From Lewinellaceae bacterium (GTDB lineage: Bacteria > Bacteroidota > Bacteroidia > Chitinophagales > Saprospiraceae), in contig JAHELJ010000010.1 in the NCBI GenBank assembly GCA_024644235.1, forward strand, positions 1-64,000: a stretch of 64,000 bases of DNA. The letters run 5' to 3'. A model generated the notes under the pieces. It was not told the DNA's origin and ran no database searches. It saw nothing but the letters and a program-made list of their open reading frames with translations. Position numbers and translations under genes: made by a program. Below are positions 1 through 9,361 of this stretch, piece after piece (position 1 is the first letter of the stretch; each line of letters starts with the position of its first letter).

Positions 1-592
1 CTTGAATATTGATCTCTATCTTTTCCTCATTTTCGATAATCTTCCGCTTCCAGTCCTCTATTTCTTTATGGTATTTGTCGTTGAGCTTCTCCAGCCTGGC
101 CAGCTTCTTTTCGAGTTCTTTCAGTTCGCTTTCTTCAGCTTTGAGCTCCACCTTAATGTTCTCTACATTGAGCTGCTTTTCAAAACCGAGTAACATCACG
201 GCCATTCCCTCATATTCGTTTGAGTGTTCCTCAGAGTTGAGAAAGGCTCCGCCCAGATCAGTCCATAACGTGAGGGTACTGCCATTCCCAGCAGAATTTA
301 TTATCCAATACATGTCGACTGTATTGGTGCTCACCCCCATGATCCTGGCATCATCGGTAAAATACTCCTTGCTGCGCTTCACTTTCTTGGTTTTGCCCTT
401 AAAGCTTTTAATATAATCCCGCCAAACATTGTTGGCAAACTTGCTATCATAGTCAGGAATGGAAAGAACGATAGCATTGTGTGAACCCAAGCTCATCGAT
501 TTCATTTCTTCATCAATGGCCTGGCCGTGAAGTATCGTTGAAGAGCCTAGAATTAGCAAGGCAATCCAAAGTGCAAATGGCTTCATTTTCAT
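1..592 (-). CDS. Exported coiled-coil protein, 3' end cut off by window edge
   Basis: The minus strand is open from an ATG at 592 (a second ATG lies two codons on) to the left edge, giving about 197 residues without a stop. It begins with a classic signal peptide (MKMKPFALWIALLILGSS) followed by a probable cleavage site near HGQA. The middle part (about residues 45-140) looks globular and contains YWIINSAGNGS and LWTDLGGAFL. From about residue 145 the chain becomes a strongly charged heptad-like coiled coil (KELEKKLARLEKLNDKY). I do not recognise a named family. It is probably periplasmic or on the outer membrane. The lipid kinase gene at 611-1552 lies 18 bp upstream on the same strand, so the two may be co-transcribed. 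The reading frame and signal peptide are seen directly; the function is unknown. Confidence 0.75.
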   Translation of the reverse strand, partial: MKMKPFALWIALLILGSSTILHGQAIDEEMKSMSLGSHNAIVLSIPDYDSKFANNVWRDYIKSFKGKTKKVKRSKEYFTDDARIMGVSTNTVDMYWIINSAGNGSTLTLWTDLGGAFLNSEEHSNEYEGMAVMLLGFEKQLNVENIKVELKAEESELKELEKKLARLEKLNDKYHKEIEDWKRKIIENEEKIEINIQ

Positions 593-610
593 CTTTATTC
601 TAAATTTGAT

Positions 611-1552
611 CTATACTTTTTTGCTAGTGGGACAGAGTAGATGTAAGAAATCTGGTACTGTCACTATTCGACAGGGAGCACTGCCAATCCATTCACCGTC
701 CACCTCTAATAACAATGAACTACCCTCAATTGGTTCGATTAAGATCGAAGAAGTTTGCCAGTGTTCGGTCTCCTTGAGTTGGTGGATCTTGCCGGTGTAC
801 AGCTTTGGCAGGTTGAAAATGATCTTCCATTTTGGCAGTTCCTTGACAACGGTTATCGCAAGAAGCCCGTCATTGGATATCGCATGAGGTACCAATTGCA
901 TGCCTTTACCGGCGAATTTGCAAATACCTGCAATCATCAAGTATATCTTTCCTGATTGTTCATTTTCCACAGACTGGATCAGTGAAGGCTGAGGAAGAAA
1001 GTTCCTCAATTCACGAATGGCTGTACTCAGAAACTTTGGTTTCTTGCCTTTGATTCCTTTATCTATTGATCGAATAACATGTGCATCATAGCCTACTCCT
1101 GCTGCATTGGCAAAGTAGCGCTCAATTGCGGACCCATTTTTCTGGAATTCCACCATTCCCAGGTCCTGCCTTCTCACTTCTGCCGTTTCTAAAGCTCTTA
1201 GCCACGCAGCTGGCTTTAACGGATACTTAAAATGCCGGGCGAAGTCATTGCCGTAGCCCGCGGGGAATAAAGCATATTGTAGATCGATCTTTTCTCTTTT
1301 CCTGACTTCTACAATCCCGTTTATGGCCTCGTTGTTGGTTCCATCTCCTCCAACAGCTATGATCTTTCGGTGCCCTTTCTCGGCCGCTTGAATAGTGAGA
1401 TGTCTGGCATGAGTTCTTCCCTTAGTGAAAGCCACCTCATATTTCCATCCCTTACCGTCCAATTGAGCCTTCAACTGCTTCCATTTCTGTACAGCCCTGC
1501 CGGACCCGGCTCTTGGATTTATGATGATGTACCAGCCTTTCTTTCTTTCCAA
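611..1552 (-). CDS. Diacylglycerol kinase family lipid kinase (YegS/DgkB-like)
   Basis: The 313-residue protein has the diacylglycerol kinase catalytic fold. An N-terminal INPRAGSG motif is followed by the nucleotide-binding GGDGTNNEAING at about residues 68-79, then by PAGYGNDFARHF. Members of this family phosphorylate diacylglycerol or related lipids with ATP at the cytoplasmic membrane face, recycling lipid or making lipid phosphates. The length matches the family (about 290-320). No ATG precedes the conserved INPRAG motif: reading back from it, the first usable initiator is TTG at 1552 and an in-frame stop lies about 20 bp further upstream, so a TTG start is forced. The substrate cannot be told from sequence. 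It transcribes away from the ABC exporter across a 436-bp gap. Confidence 0.88.
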   Translation of the reverse strand: MERKKGWYIIINPRAGSGRAVQKWKQLKAQLDGKGWKYEVAFTKGRTHARHLTIQAAEKGHRKIIAVGGDGTNNEAINGIVEVRKREKIDLQYALFPAGYGNDFARHFKYPLKPAAWLRALETAEVRRQDLGMVEFQKNGSAIERYFANAAGVGYDAHVIRSIDKGIKGKKPKFLSTAIRELRNFLPQPSLIQSVENEQSGKIYLMIAGICKFAGKGMQLVPHAISNDGLLAITVVKELPKWKIIFNLPKLYTGKIHQLKETEHWQTSSILIEPIEGSSLLLEVDGEWIGSAPCRIVTVPDFLHLLCPTSKKV

Positions 1553-1988
1553 TTTATAGTTTGAGTGGATTCAGCCGGAAGATAAAATTTCTTCCCTTTT
1601 CCGTTCACATCAACATAGGCACATTTTTCAAGCTGAGTCGATGGAGAAAGGGGAGAGGGCAGTAAAAAAAAGTGCGGCGCCTCGAAGAATCGATTTGCCG
1701 CACCTACACCCCAAAACCATCTATCTTGAAAGACTATGGATCTAGCCTTTGAATTCGCGTGTTAAACAAAGGTTAATATTATGTAAAAAAGGCGTCTTCC
1801 GCAAAAAAACGTTCCCCTTTATTTGAAGTCCGGGTCAATTTATGACATGAATTTGACTGAGAATTAGTCGCTTCACCAGAGATGAATTTCTTTGCCAAAT
1901 TGACATTTCTTCAGCGCCTTGATCTGTTGATTCTGATTAGGTTGGGAAAATGCATAATTCGATATCTTTGGCTCCACATTTCTATGAG
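1553..1988. other. Divergent intergenic region, 436 bp
   Basis: Gap between the lipid kinase (minus) and the ABC exporter (plus). No convincing open frame is present. It holds the minus-oriented hairpin with T-tract described separately at 1664-1703. AT-rich stretches around 1755-1830 would suit promoters, but I found no exact TAnnTTTG element here. An in-frame ATG at 1950 could extend the ABC ATPase by 13 residues. Confidence 0.6.
1664..1703 (-). terminator. Orphan Rho-independent terminator reading leftwards
   Basis: The arms GTGCGGC (1672-1678) and GCCGCAC (1697-1703) are perfectly complementary. An inner TCGA-AGAA-TCGA hairpin sits at 1682-1693. Eight As at 1664-1671 become eight Ts after the stem on the minus strand, so the structure is directional. 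No annotated minus-strand gene ends just before it; it lies upstream of the lipid kinase start. Confidence 0.6.
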
Positions 1989-2879
1989 ATGCCCATTCTT
2001 TCGGTTAGAGAAGTGACAAAAAAGTACCACGACCACCTCGCAGTGGATTCGGTGAGCTTTGATATGCCAAAAGGCACCATGCTGGGCCTTTTAGGTCCTA
2101 ATGGAGCTGGTAAAACTTCCCTAATCCGAATCATTACTACCATTACCAAGGCAGACTCCGGATCAATTTATTTCGACGGTGAGAAGCTAGGAAGATCCCA
2201 TCCAGCAATGATTGGATACCTTCCGGAAGAGAGAGGCCTTTACAAGAAGATGAAGGTTGGGGATCAACTGCTGTATTTAGCTCAGCTCAAGGGCCTGGCA
2301 CGAGCTGAAGCCCAAAAATTGATTCGAGAATGGATGGATCGTTTTGGGATGACTGATTGGTGGAGTAAACGAATCGATGAACTGTCAAAAGGTATGCAGC
2401 AGAAAGTTCAGTTTGTTTCCACCGTTGTGCACAAGCCAAAGTTGATCATTTTAGACGAGCCTTTCTCAGGACTAGATCCAATTAATACCAACCTGCTAAA
2501 AGATGAAATTCGACGATTGAATGAGGCCGGTACATCGGTGATCTTTTCAACGCACCGAATGGAGCAAGTGGAAGAAATCTGCAATTATATAGTGTTGATA
2601 AACCAGGGTAAGAATATCCTTGAAGGAGAGGTAGGAGCAATCAAAGCCTCCCATAAAGATCATTTATTCCGTATCAATTTTGAAGGAACATTGCCGTCGA
2701 TCGCCAATGGAGTAGACGTGCATTCCCGGGATCAGAATCAAATCATCATACAAGTGAATGAACTTCAGGAGGCCAATCTGTTTGTTCGTCACTTGTTGGA
2801 TAAAGGTACCACCATTACCTCCTTTCAGGAGATACTCCCAACGCTTAATGAGATCTTTATTAAGACAGTAACTGACTGA
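1989..2879 (+). CDS. ABC transporter ATP-binding protein (NatA-like, ABC-2 exporter)
   Basis: This is the nucleotide-binding subunit of an ABC-2 type exporter. It carries Walker A GPNGAGKTS, the signature LSKGMQQKV, Walker B LIILDEPFSGLDP and the switch histidine in STHRM. A C-terminal extension of about 80 residues, typical of NatA/DrrA-type subunits, follows. The start is placed at the ATG at 1989 (MPILSVREVTKKY), the usual beginning of the family; an in-frame ATG at 1950 would add 13 residues lacking family character. The permease gene starts within the stop (TGATG at 2877-2881), so the two are translationally coupled. The likely cargo is unknown; NatAB-type systems export sodium, antibiotics or lipids. 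Confidence 0.92.
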   Translation: MPILSVREVTKKYHDHLAVDSVSFDMPKGTMLGLLGPNGAGKTSLIRIITTITKADSGSIYFDGEKLGRSHPAMIGYLPEERGLYKKMKVGDQLLYLAQLKGLARAEAQKLIREWMDRFGMTDWWSKRIDELSKGMQQKVQFVSTVVHKPKLIILDEPFSGLDPINTNLLKDEIRRLNEAGTSVIFSTHRMEQVEEICNYIVLINQGKNILEGEVGAIKASHKDHLFRINFEGTLPSIANGVDVHSRDQNQIIIQVNELQEANLFVRHLLDKGTTITSFQEILPTLNEIFIKTVTD

Positions 2880-4210
2880 TGGAAAAACTCTGGTTGATCA
2901 TCAAACGTGAATATCTGACCCGGGTCACCAAGCCCTCGTTCATACTCACTACCCTGTTGGCACCGATCGCCATTGGACTGTTTTTGGTAGTGGTGGGGCT
3001 AATCATGAGTTACCAGGGTGATGATTCGAAAGAGATCGTGATCGTGGATCAAGGCAATATGCTGGAAAGAAAAATCAGGGACCAACGTAACATGTACTTC
3101 CGGTTTTCGGACCAAAGCCTGGAAGACATACTCGCCAAACGCCCTGAAGCACCATTTGATGCGGTACTCATCATTCCTCCTTTGAGAGAAATTGAACGTA
3201 CCCGGCATACAATTTTTTATCATGCTGATGAACAGCTGGACATCGACGGGATGATTGCCCTGCAGAATATTATTGAAGATAAAATCCGCGATTACAAGAT
3301 TAGGACACTGAATCTCGATGCTGACCAACTTGCTCAACTAAACACCCAGATTACCCTGGATCCGGAGCCCTTGCAGGAGACTGGTGATATAGATGGACAA
3401 GGAAGCAACCCCAGTCCGATCACCAGCGTTGTTGCTGCAGCCTTAGGAGGGTTGATGGGATTTGTTATGTACATGATTGTCTTCATCAATGGCATGATGG
3501 TGATGCGGAGTGTAATGGAAGAAAAGATGAACCGAATCGTCGAGGTGATGATCAGCAGTGTCCGGCCTTTTTATCTCATGATGGGCAAAATCTTGGGAGT
3601 AGGAGGGGTGGGACTCACCCAGCTTCTTGTTTGGGCTATTCTGATTCCCTTGGTAGCTGGTGGAGCAAATTTGCTATTTGGATTTGATTCGCAACAAATG
3701 GTACTAGACGAGGCAAGTACCGAATTTGCCACAGAGGATATCGAGATCCTAATCTCTCAGGTGAGCAGTGAACTAAGTAATCTCAACTGGTGGTTGATCG
3801 TACCATGCTTTGTGCTTTTCTTCCTGGGTGGTTACATCATATACTCTTCATTGTTTGCTGGAATAGGTTCAGCAGTCGGAGATGATCTGGCTGATAGTCA
3901 GGCACTCACACTGCCGATAATGATACCCGTGATCTTGGCGTTGTATATCATGTTTGTGGCCATAAGGGTTCCAAATAGCTCGTTGGCTGTCTGGTCCTCT
4001 ATTTTTCCACTTTTCTCTCCGATCGTGATGCCGGCCCGCCTAGCTTTTGGCCCCCCTGCCTGGCAGATTATACTCTCCCTAGTTTTATTGGTACTAGCAG
4101 CTATATTCTGCGTATGGATATCCGGTAGGATATACCGGATTGGTATCCTGATGTACGGGAAGAAAGGGTCTTTTAAAGAAATCTGGAAGTGGGTACGATC
4201 CAAGGACTAG
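2879..4210 (+). CDS. ABC-2 type transporter permease (NatB-like)
   Basis: The 443-residue integral membrane protein pairs with the preceding ATPase, with one base of overlap. Membrane segments visible by eye are one near the N-terminus (FILTTLLAPIAIGLFLVVV), then a large extracytoplasmic domain of about 130 residues, then a cluster of about five to six hydrophobic helices from residue 185 to 430. The motif VMRSVMEEKMNRIVEVMISS, typical of ABC-2 permeases of the NatB group, follows the second helix. This is the expected layout for the family. Substrate is not predictable. The gene ends about 57 bp from the convergent TonB receptor gene. Confidence 0.9.
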   Translation: MEKLWLIIKREYLTRVTKPSFILTTLLAPIAIGLFLVVVGLIMSYQGDDSKEIVIVDQGNMLERKIRDQRNMYFRFSDQSLEDILAKRPEAPFDAVLIIPPLREIERTRHTIFYHADEQLDIDGMIALQNIIEDKIRDYKIRTLNLDADQLAQLNTQITLDPEPLQETGDIDGQGSNPSPITSVVAAALGGLMGFVMYMIVFINGMMVMRSVMEEKMNRIVEVMISSVRPFYLMMGKILGVGGVGLTQLLVWAILIPLVAGGANLLFGFDSQQMVLDEASTEFATEDIEILISQVSSELSNLNWWLIVPCFVLFFLGGYIIYSSLFAGIGSAVGDDLADSQALTLPIMIPVILALYIMFVAIRVPNSSLAVWSSIFPLFSPIVMPARLAFGPPAWQIILSLVLLVLAAIFCVWISGRIYRIGILMYGKKGSFKEIWKWVRSKD

Positions 4211-4267
4211 CCGGGTTGTGGAGTGGGATCAGATTATTTACTTATTCAGGTTGCTCTCATTTTATTA

Positions 4268-6517
4268 TTAATATTCCAACCTGTATCGCATACCAAGGTA
4301 GAGCTTTCGGCCAAATATCGGGCCCCAGATTAGGTAGCTGTCGAAATAAGGTCCAAATGGGTCATCACTTGAAAGGATGGCATTTTCCTGCCGGTAATTC
4401 CAGAGGTTTTCTACGCCACTATAGAATTCCCATTTTTCTCCAAAACCTCTACTTATCTGAGCATTTGTCACCAGGTATGCAGGGGAACGGCCGGGTAAAC
4501 GATAAGCTTCAGGATTGGTCTCAGTGGACGGGATTCGTCTAGAACCCTGGTAATTGAGAGTCAAATCAAATTTCCAGGTATTCGAAGTTTCGTAAGCCAG
4601 GTTGAGAAAACCCCGGTGTTCAGCGATAAGGGGGCTCTGTAGTCGACCGGTGCGAAAATCTGTCTTTACATCATACCAGCGATAAGCCATCCTGACATCC
4701 AGGCGGGTGGCAATTTCATAGTCGAGCTGTGCCTGAAAGCTGTTGGAATAAGACTCACCCTGTAAATTGTAAAACAGTGCTTGTTGGGTATTGTAATCCA
4801 GATCGAGCACGACCTGATTCTGAAAGTAGGTATGATAGAAATCAAAGCTGATGCTTCCTGTACGTTGTTGAACCGAGAATTTCTGGGTGAAGTTGACACC
4901 AAAATTCCAGGCAACTTCGGGCTCAAGCCCGTAAGCATTCGCTTCGTTAGGATCTGCTTCGATCACGATTTCACGGGAACTGGAAAAGATTCCATGGTTC
5001 TCTGCGAAGATATTGGCTGTGCGTAGACCCTTGCCCATGGTGAACCTGAGGGCATTGTTTTCTGACAGACTGTACCGCATGTGCATCCTTGGTGTCAGAA
5101 AGAAACCGATGAGATTATGATGATCAGCACGAATGCCGGCGATTATAATTAGTTCTTCAAACAGGTTGTATGAGTATTCAAAAAATGCACCCGGTACGAC
5201 TTCATCTCGCAAGTAATTTACGTCTGATAGCTGCTCGTCATACCGGTCATATTTGAAACTCAGACCCGCCAAAAACTTGTGATTGGTATTTCCAATAATG
5301 CTATTGTATAGAAATTTTCCGAAGAACGCTTTCTGCTTGGCTTGGTAGCTGAGTAACCCGAATTGGCTGTTTTGATCATGATCTAGCACAGACATCTGCA
5401 ACCCAAATGATCTCCAGGGGATGTCTTCGTAAACCTTACCTAATTTCAGCCAGGCCTCATAGCGATCGATGGCTAAATCCATACCCCAAGCCAACCGTGA
5501 TGAACTGGGCGGTTGCAGGCCATATATCTTCTCACCACCGGTCCTATCCACTAAAGTGGCTTTGATTCCGGCCTGCATTCGAAGTCCGTCTTCTCCGATA
5601 TAGTGCCACCGATTTAGGCCGACAAATTGTTGCCCAATCGGCAAATCCATAAAGCCGTCATCATTCCTGTCGTGCCGGCCTGCCTGATCGGCACCATGGA
5701 GTAACAGCCCCGTCGACCATTGTTCATCAAATCGATGGGCGAAGTGGACATTTCCTTCCCTGCGCTGACCCTCATTCGTGTACAGGTTGATGTACAATCG
5801 TTCGGACGTCATGGGCTTGCGCAATTCGACATTGATTTGTCCGGCCACTGCTTCATAGCCATTGGCCACTGAACCAGTTCCTTTTACCAGTTGCATTCCC
5901 TCTACCCAGGTGCCGGGCGTAAAGGTGGTTCCATAGATAGCGGCGAGTCCACGTACGTCGGGCATATTTTCCCGCTCAATGACAGTGTAGGGGCTGGCTA
6001 GTCCTAACATTTGAATTTGCCGTACTCCCGTCACTGCATCTGTATATGAAACATCGACACTTGGGTTTGTTTCGAAGCTCTCTGAGAGGTTGCAACAGGC
6101 CGCTTTCAGAAGTTCTTTCTCGCCGATCTGTTCCACTTTCAAGGTTTCAAATAGCGAAATCTCAGTCGACTTCTTTCGATGCACCACCCGCACCTCTTCC
6201 AGGGATTCTGGTATCAGTTCAATCTTGAGGACTCCTGATTCAACCCCTTTGATCGTGTCCGCCAGAAATCCGACATAGCTACACACCAGGCTCTTGTAAT
6301 CTGGATGTCTGGAGATGGAAAAACTCCCGTGTACGTCGGTCACCACCCCTTGGTTGCCATTCAGCCAATAAACATTAGCACCCACTAAGGGCTCCTCTTT
6401 CCCTTCGGCATCCAGATAGATGACATGTCCGGAAATTGTTCGATCCGTTTCCTGCTGACCAAGCAGCTGCAATGGTACCAAACTTACCAGAAGAAGTGAC
6501 CAAAATACCTTGTGCAT
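4268..6517 (-). CDS. TonB-dependent receptor, metal-cassette type
   Basis: The 749-residue outer-membrane receptor starts with a signal peptide. A carboxypeptidase-regulatory-like beta domain follows (about residues 25-100, SGHVIYLDAEGKEEPLVGANVYW), then a plug domain, then a 22-strand barrel of about 500 residues ending in an aromatic strand (YLGMRYRLEY). The plug contains AACCNLSESFETNPSVDV, which I recognise from a Bacteroidota receptor group commonly found beside HMA-domain proteins. That context suggests copper or another soft metal or its chelate, taken up with TonB-ExbBD energy. The genes just upstream (HMA protein 20 bp away, then HYC_CC_PP) are in the same orientation and probably the same transcript. 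Metal specificity is inference. Confidence 0.9.
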   Translation of the reverse strand: MHKVFWSLLLVSLVPLQLLGQQETDRTISGHVIYLDAEGKEEPLVGANVYWLNGNQGVVTDVHGSFSISRHPDYKSLVCSYVGFLADTIKGVESGVLKIELIPESLEEVRVVHRKKSTEISLFETLKVEQIGEKELLKAACCNLSESFETNPSVDVSYTDAVTGVRQIQMLGLASPYTVIERENMPDVRGLAAIYGTTFTPGTWVEGMQLVKGTGSVANGYEAVAGQINVELRKPMTSERLYINLYTNEGQRREGNVHFAHRFDEQWSTGLLLHGADQAGRHDRNDDGFMDLPIGQQFVGLNRWHYIGEDGLRMQAGIKATLVDRTGGEKIYGLQPPSSSRLAWGMDLAIDRYEAWLKLGKVYEDIPWRSFGLQMSVLDHDQNSQFGLLSYQAKQKAFFGKFLYNSIIGNTNHKFLAGLSFKYDRYDEQLSDVNYLRDEVVPGAFFEYSYNLFEELIIIAGIRADHHNLIGFFLTPRMHMRYSLSENNALRFTMGKGLRTANIFAENHGIFSSSREIVIEADPNEANAYGLEPEVAWNFGVNFTQKFSVQQRTGSISFDFYHTYFQNQVVLDLDYNTQQALFYNLQGESYSNSFQAQLDYEIATRLDVRMAYRWYDVKTDFRTGRLQSPLIAEHRGFLNLAYETSNTWKFDLTLNYQGSRRIPSTETNPEAYRLPGRSPAYLVTNAQISRGFGEKWEFYSGVENLWNYRQENAILSSDDPFGPYFDSYLIWGPIFGRKLYLGMRYRLEY

Positions 6518-6537
6518 GTCCGAGTTGATTCCGATAG

Positions 6538-6897
6538 TTAATGCACTTCTACTCCATCGCGATACTTACAACATCCAGGTAGCAGATCATATGCTTCCGA
6601 CTTTGCTTTCATCACAGTTGAATCGTGTCCCGTATCAGCAACTGCCTGCAAGATATTGTCCAGACTGACTTTTTTAGGACGGTAAATAACTTTAAGTGTT
6701 TGGGTTTCCTTTTCCCATGATGCCAATTTCACCCCCTTAATAAGAGCAGCCTTTTCAATACGTTTTTTACACATATCACATACACCACTGACCGACACCT
6801 CTTCCGTCTTGATCTTTGGCGGCTTCTGAGCCAGTGAATCGTTTGGTAGGGTAAGACTGGAACCGATTAATATGAGTACGAATGTGAAGAATTTCAT
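6538..6897 (-). CDS. Exported heavy-metal-associated (HMA) domain protein
   Basis: A 119-residue protein with a signal peptide (MKFFTFVLILIGSSLTLPN) and one HMA-fold domain. The metal site is CDMCKKRIEKA with C40 and C43, the CxxC pair that binds Cu(I) or similar ions in this family. The end of the domain carries the usual LQAVADTGHD pattern before a Cys-Cys tail (PGCCKY). Most HMA proteins are cytoplasmic, so export suggests a periplasmic metal carrier working with the TonB receptor downstream. It sits between HYC_CC_PP (60 bp upstream) and the receptor (20 bp downstream). Confidence 0.88.
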   Translation of the reverse strand: MKFFTFVLILIGSSLTLPNDSLAQKPPKIKTEEVSVSGVCDMCKKRIEKAALIKGVKLASWEKETQTLKVIYRPKKVSLDNILQAVADTGHDSTVMKAKSEAYDLLPGCCKYRDGVEVH

Positions 6898-6957
6898 GAA
6901 TTAAAAATTTATCAAATAAAGAATGAGAGTAATAATGAACTTGTCCTTCAGATGGAA

Positions 6958-7344
6958 TCAACTGTAATAGGTGAGATTGCAATAAGCTAGCCAAAGAGGT
7001 ATAGTCAAAAATTGGCTTACCTCACTGGGTGGAGAACTGGTGAATGACTTGTCAGGTGAGCTGGTTAGACTTGAAGCTTCAGCTCTGAAATTCGATGGAT
7101 CCAAGCCTCTGGTGATAAAGACTGCCCGCTGAGGGCTGAATCTTAAAATAACCGGCTGATTCTCGCAGCAATCCTCCTCTGCAGACTTTGCAGGGCAAGA
7201 GGACGGGTCCTGGCAGCAATCGCCGGAGTCAAGATCGATTAAGAACCTTTCACCCTGCCCTTCACAATAATGTGGATTTAATGCTATTCCTGTCGATAGG
7301 AAAGCATAAAAAATGGAAAAGCTAATGACAAGGGCTCGCTGCAT
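6958..7344 (-). CDS. HYC_CC_PP family protein
   Basis: A 128-residue exported protein with the hallmarks of the Bacteroidota HYC_CC_PP family: a hydrophobic N-terminus, a His-Tyr-Cys triad (NPHYCEG, residues 25-27), Cys-Cys pairs (DCC at 42-44, DCC at 58-60) and a Pro-Pro near the C-terminus (SSPPSEV). The function is not established. The cysteine and histidine content and the constant neighbourhood of TonB and HMA genes suggest metal binding or sensing. The gene lies 77 bp downstream of aspS on the same strand and begins the metal cassette. Confidence 0.82.
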   Translation of the reverse strand: MQRALVISFSIFYAFLSTGIALNPHYCEGQGERFLIDLDSGDCCQDPSSCPAKSAEEDCCENQPVILRFSPQRAVFITRGLDPSNFRAEASSLTSSPDKSFTSSPPSEVSQFLTIPLWLAYCNLTYYS

Positions 7345-7421
7345 GGCTAATTGCTACTGTAACAAACGATCTCAGACCCAAACTGTTGCACCAAATGGAT
7401 GGATTTCACACAGGTGTTTCC

Positions 7422-9203
7422 TTACTCATTTCCGACATTGGCCCTGTCCCGCAGAGCTAATCCCAGTTCTTCCAACTGATCTTTATCCACGGGAGATGGC
7501 GCATCAATCATCATATCCCGGCCCATGTTGTTTTTTGGAAAGGCGATAAAATCGCGAATCGACATCGAACCCTTCATCACGGCACACAGCCGGTCAAAAC
7601 CAAAAGCAATGCCTCCATGCGGAGGTGCTCCATATTCAAATGCTCCCAGCAAAAAGCCAAACTGATCTTCAGCCTCTTCGGGGGTGAAGCCCAAGAGCTT
7701 AAAATTGCGCTCCTGCAACTTGCGATCATGAATTCGGATGGAACCACCTCCGATCTCAGCCCCATTGATCACCAGATCGTAGGCATCCGCCCGCAGACTT
7801 TTCATGGTCTGATGATCTCCATCGAGCATACGTTCGATATCTTCTTGCTTGGGAGAAGTGAAAGGATGGTGCATTGCGTGAAATCTCTCTGCCTCCTCGT
7901 CCCATTCCAGCAGAGGGAAGTCCACTACCCACAACGGGCGGAAATCATCGCCATCGCGCAGTCCCAACCTATTGCCCATTTCCAGTCTAAGTTCGTTGAG
8001 TTGTTTTTGGGTTTTTTCCTTTTCTCCGGAAACAATCAAAAGCAGGTCTCCTGGTTCGGCTCCAGCTGAATCGGCCCACTCTCTAAGTTCCTCATCAGAG
8101 TAGAACTTGCCAACACTCGATTTGAAAGTTCCATCAGCATTTACCTTTACATAGACCAGACCCTTTGCCCCGATTTGGGGTCGCTTCATCCAGTCTGTCA
8201 GTTCATTAATAGCCTTATTGGAATATTGGTCTGCCTGGTGAGGCAGGTTGATACCAATGATGATCTCTGCCTGATCAAAAACCTGAAACCCTTTTCCCTG
8301 CACAAGTTCGGTGAAGTCCACAAATTCCATCCCAAAACGTAAGTCGGGTTTGTCACTGCCAAATCTGCGTATGGCCTCGTCGTACGACATCCGGGGGAAT
8401 GCGGGCAGGTCTACATTGATGACTGACTTAAAAAGGTGTTTTGTCAACCCTTCGAAGGTGTCCAGCACTTGGTCGCGAGTCACAAAGGCTAGCTCGCAGT
8501 CGATCTGGGTGAATTCCGGCTGACGGTCAGCCCGCAAGTCTTCATCCCGAAAGCACTTCACGATCTGAAAATACTTATCGAAACCGGCGACCATCAGGAT
8601 CTGTTTAAACGTCTGTGGAGATTGAGGCAGGGCGTAAAACTGCCCTGGGTTCATCCGGCTGGGCACCACAAAATCACGTGCGCCTTCGGGAGTACTTTTG
8701 ATCAGACAGGGAGTCTCTATCTCAAGAAACCCCTCCTGTGTCAAGTATCGCCTGGTTTCAAAAGCCACCTGGCTGCGGAACATAATTTTGTCCTTTACAG
8801 GGTCTCTTCGCATGTCGAGATAGCGAAACTTCATCCGGAGGTCGTCACCTCCATCACTACTGTCCTCGATAGTAAAAGGTGGAGTAGCTGAAGGATTCAG
8901 AATGTCTAACCCTTTCATCTCTATTTCAACCTCTCCCGTAGGCCGGTTAGGATTTTTGTTACTGCGCTCCCGCACTTTGCCCTGGGCCCGGATCACAAAT
9001 TCACGCCCCAGCTGACGTGCGCGCTCGCACAACTCCTGATCATCTTCGATATTAAATACCAATTGGGTAATACCATACCGGTCTCTCAGGTCGATAAAGG
9101 TGAGTGCGCCAAAGTCCCGGCTGGCTTGAACCCACCCACTCAGGGTGACTTCTTTTCCGGCATCGGCCATTCTTAACTCACCACAGTTATGGGTGCGATA
9201 CAT
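7422..9203 (-). CDS. aspS: Aspartyl-tRNA synthetase
   Basis: A cytoplasmic class II aminoacyl-tRNA synthetase charging tRNA-Asp. The N-terminal OB-fold anticodon-binding domain is visible ([20 protein letters not shown]), then motif 2 ([18 protein letters not shown]) and motif 3 ([14 protein letters not shown]), with the bacterial GAD insertion between. The length of 593 residues is normal for the bacterial type. The start is the ATG at 9203 ([17 protein letters not shown]); an upstream TTG at 9230 would add nine residues not seen in the family. A promoter-like TATCTTTG lies at 9243-9236. The metal cassette follows on the same strand. Confidence 0.97.
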   Translation of the reverse strand: MYRTHNCGELRMADAGKEVTLSGWVQASRDFGALTFIDLRDRYGITQLVFNIEDDQELCERARQLGREFVIRAQGKVRERSNKNPNRPTGEVEIEMKGLDILNPSATPPFTIEDSSDGGDDLRMKFRYLDMRRDPVKDKIMFRSQVAFETRRYLTQEGFLEIETPCLIKSTPEGARDFVVPSRMNPGQFYALPQSPQTFKQILMVAGFDKYFQIVKCFRDEDLRADRQPEFTQIDCELAFVTRDQVLDTFEGLTKHLFKSVINVDLPAFPRMSYDEAIRRFGSDKPDLRFGMEFVDFTELVQGKGFQVFDQAEIIIGINLPHQADQYSNKAINELTDWMKRPQIGAKGLVYVKVNADGTFKSSVGKFYSDEELREWADSAGAEPGDLLLIVSGEKEKTQKQLNELRLEMGNRLGLRDGDDFRPLWVVDFPLLEWDEEAERFHAMHHPFTSPKQEDIERMLDGDHQTMKSLRADAYDLVINGAEIGGGSIRIHDRKLQERNFKLLGFTPEEAEDQFGFLLGAFEYGAPPHGGIAFGFDRLCAVMKGSMSIRDFIAFPKNNMGRDMMIDAPSPVDKDQLEELGLALRDRANVGNE

Positions 9204-9235
9204 GATTAAGGATTTTGAAAATGGCCTCAAAAATA

Positions 9236-9264
9236 CAAAGATAACTTTGGCATGGTTGCAGGAA
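9236..9264 (-). promoter_or_regulatory. Candidate aspS promoter
   Basis: On the minus strand an exact Bacteroidota -7 element TATCTTTG (9243-9236) is preceded, after 18 bp, by TTC (9264-9262) as an imperfect -33 element (consensus TTG, 19-21 bp). The implied transcript start is about 25-30 bases before the aspS ATG. Confidence 0.5.
9242..9249 (+). promoter_or_regulatory. Candidate -7 element facing the ECF operon
   Basis: TAACTTTG matches TAnnTTTG exactly on the plus strand and overlaps the aspS -7 element by two bases, forming the palindrome CAAAGATAACTTTG (9236-9249). A TTG lies 24 bp upstream (9215-9217), longer than the consensus spacing. It would give a leader of about 120 bases before the sigma-factor gene. 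Confidence 0.35.
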
Positions 9265-9361
9265 AGCCAGAACGGATGAGTTTCGGATAAAGGTGGATTT
9301 TGTCAGTTTTGTATAAAACTTTTTTTTGTCAGGAGGCGTCTTAACAGCGAGATATCTAAAT

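Noticed and set aside
9306-9327. GTTTT-GTAT-AAAAC hairpin followed by eight Ts, possible terminator
   Set aside because: The stem is five AT-rich pairs with a single GC, too weak, and it sits just upstream of a gene on the same strand rather than after one.
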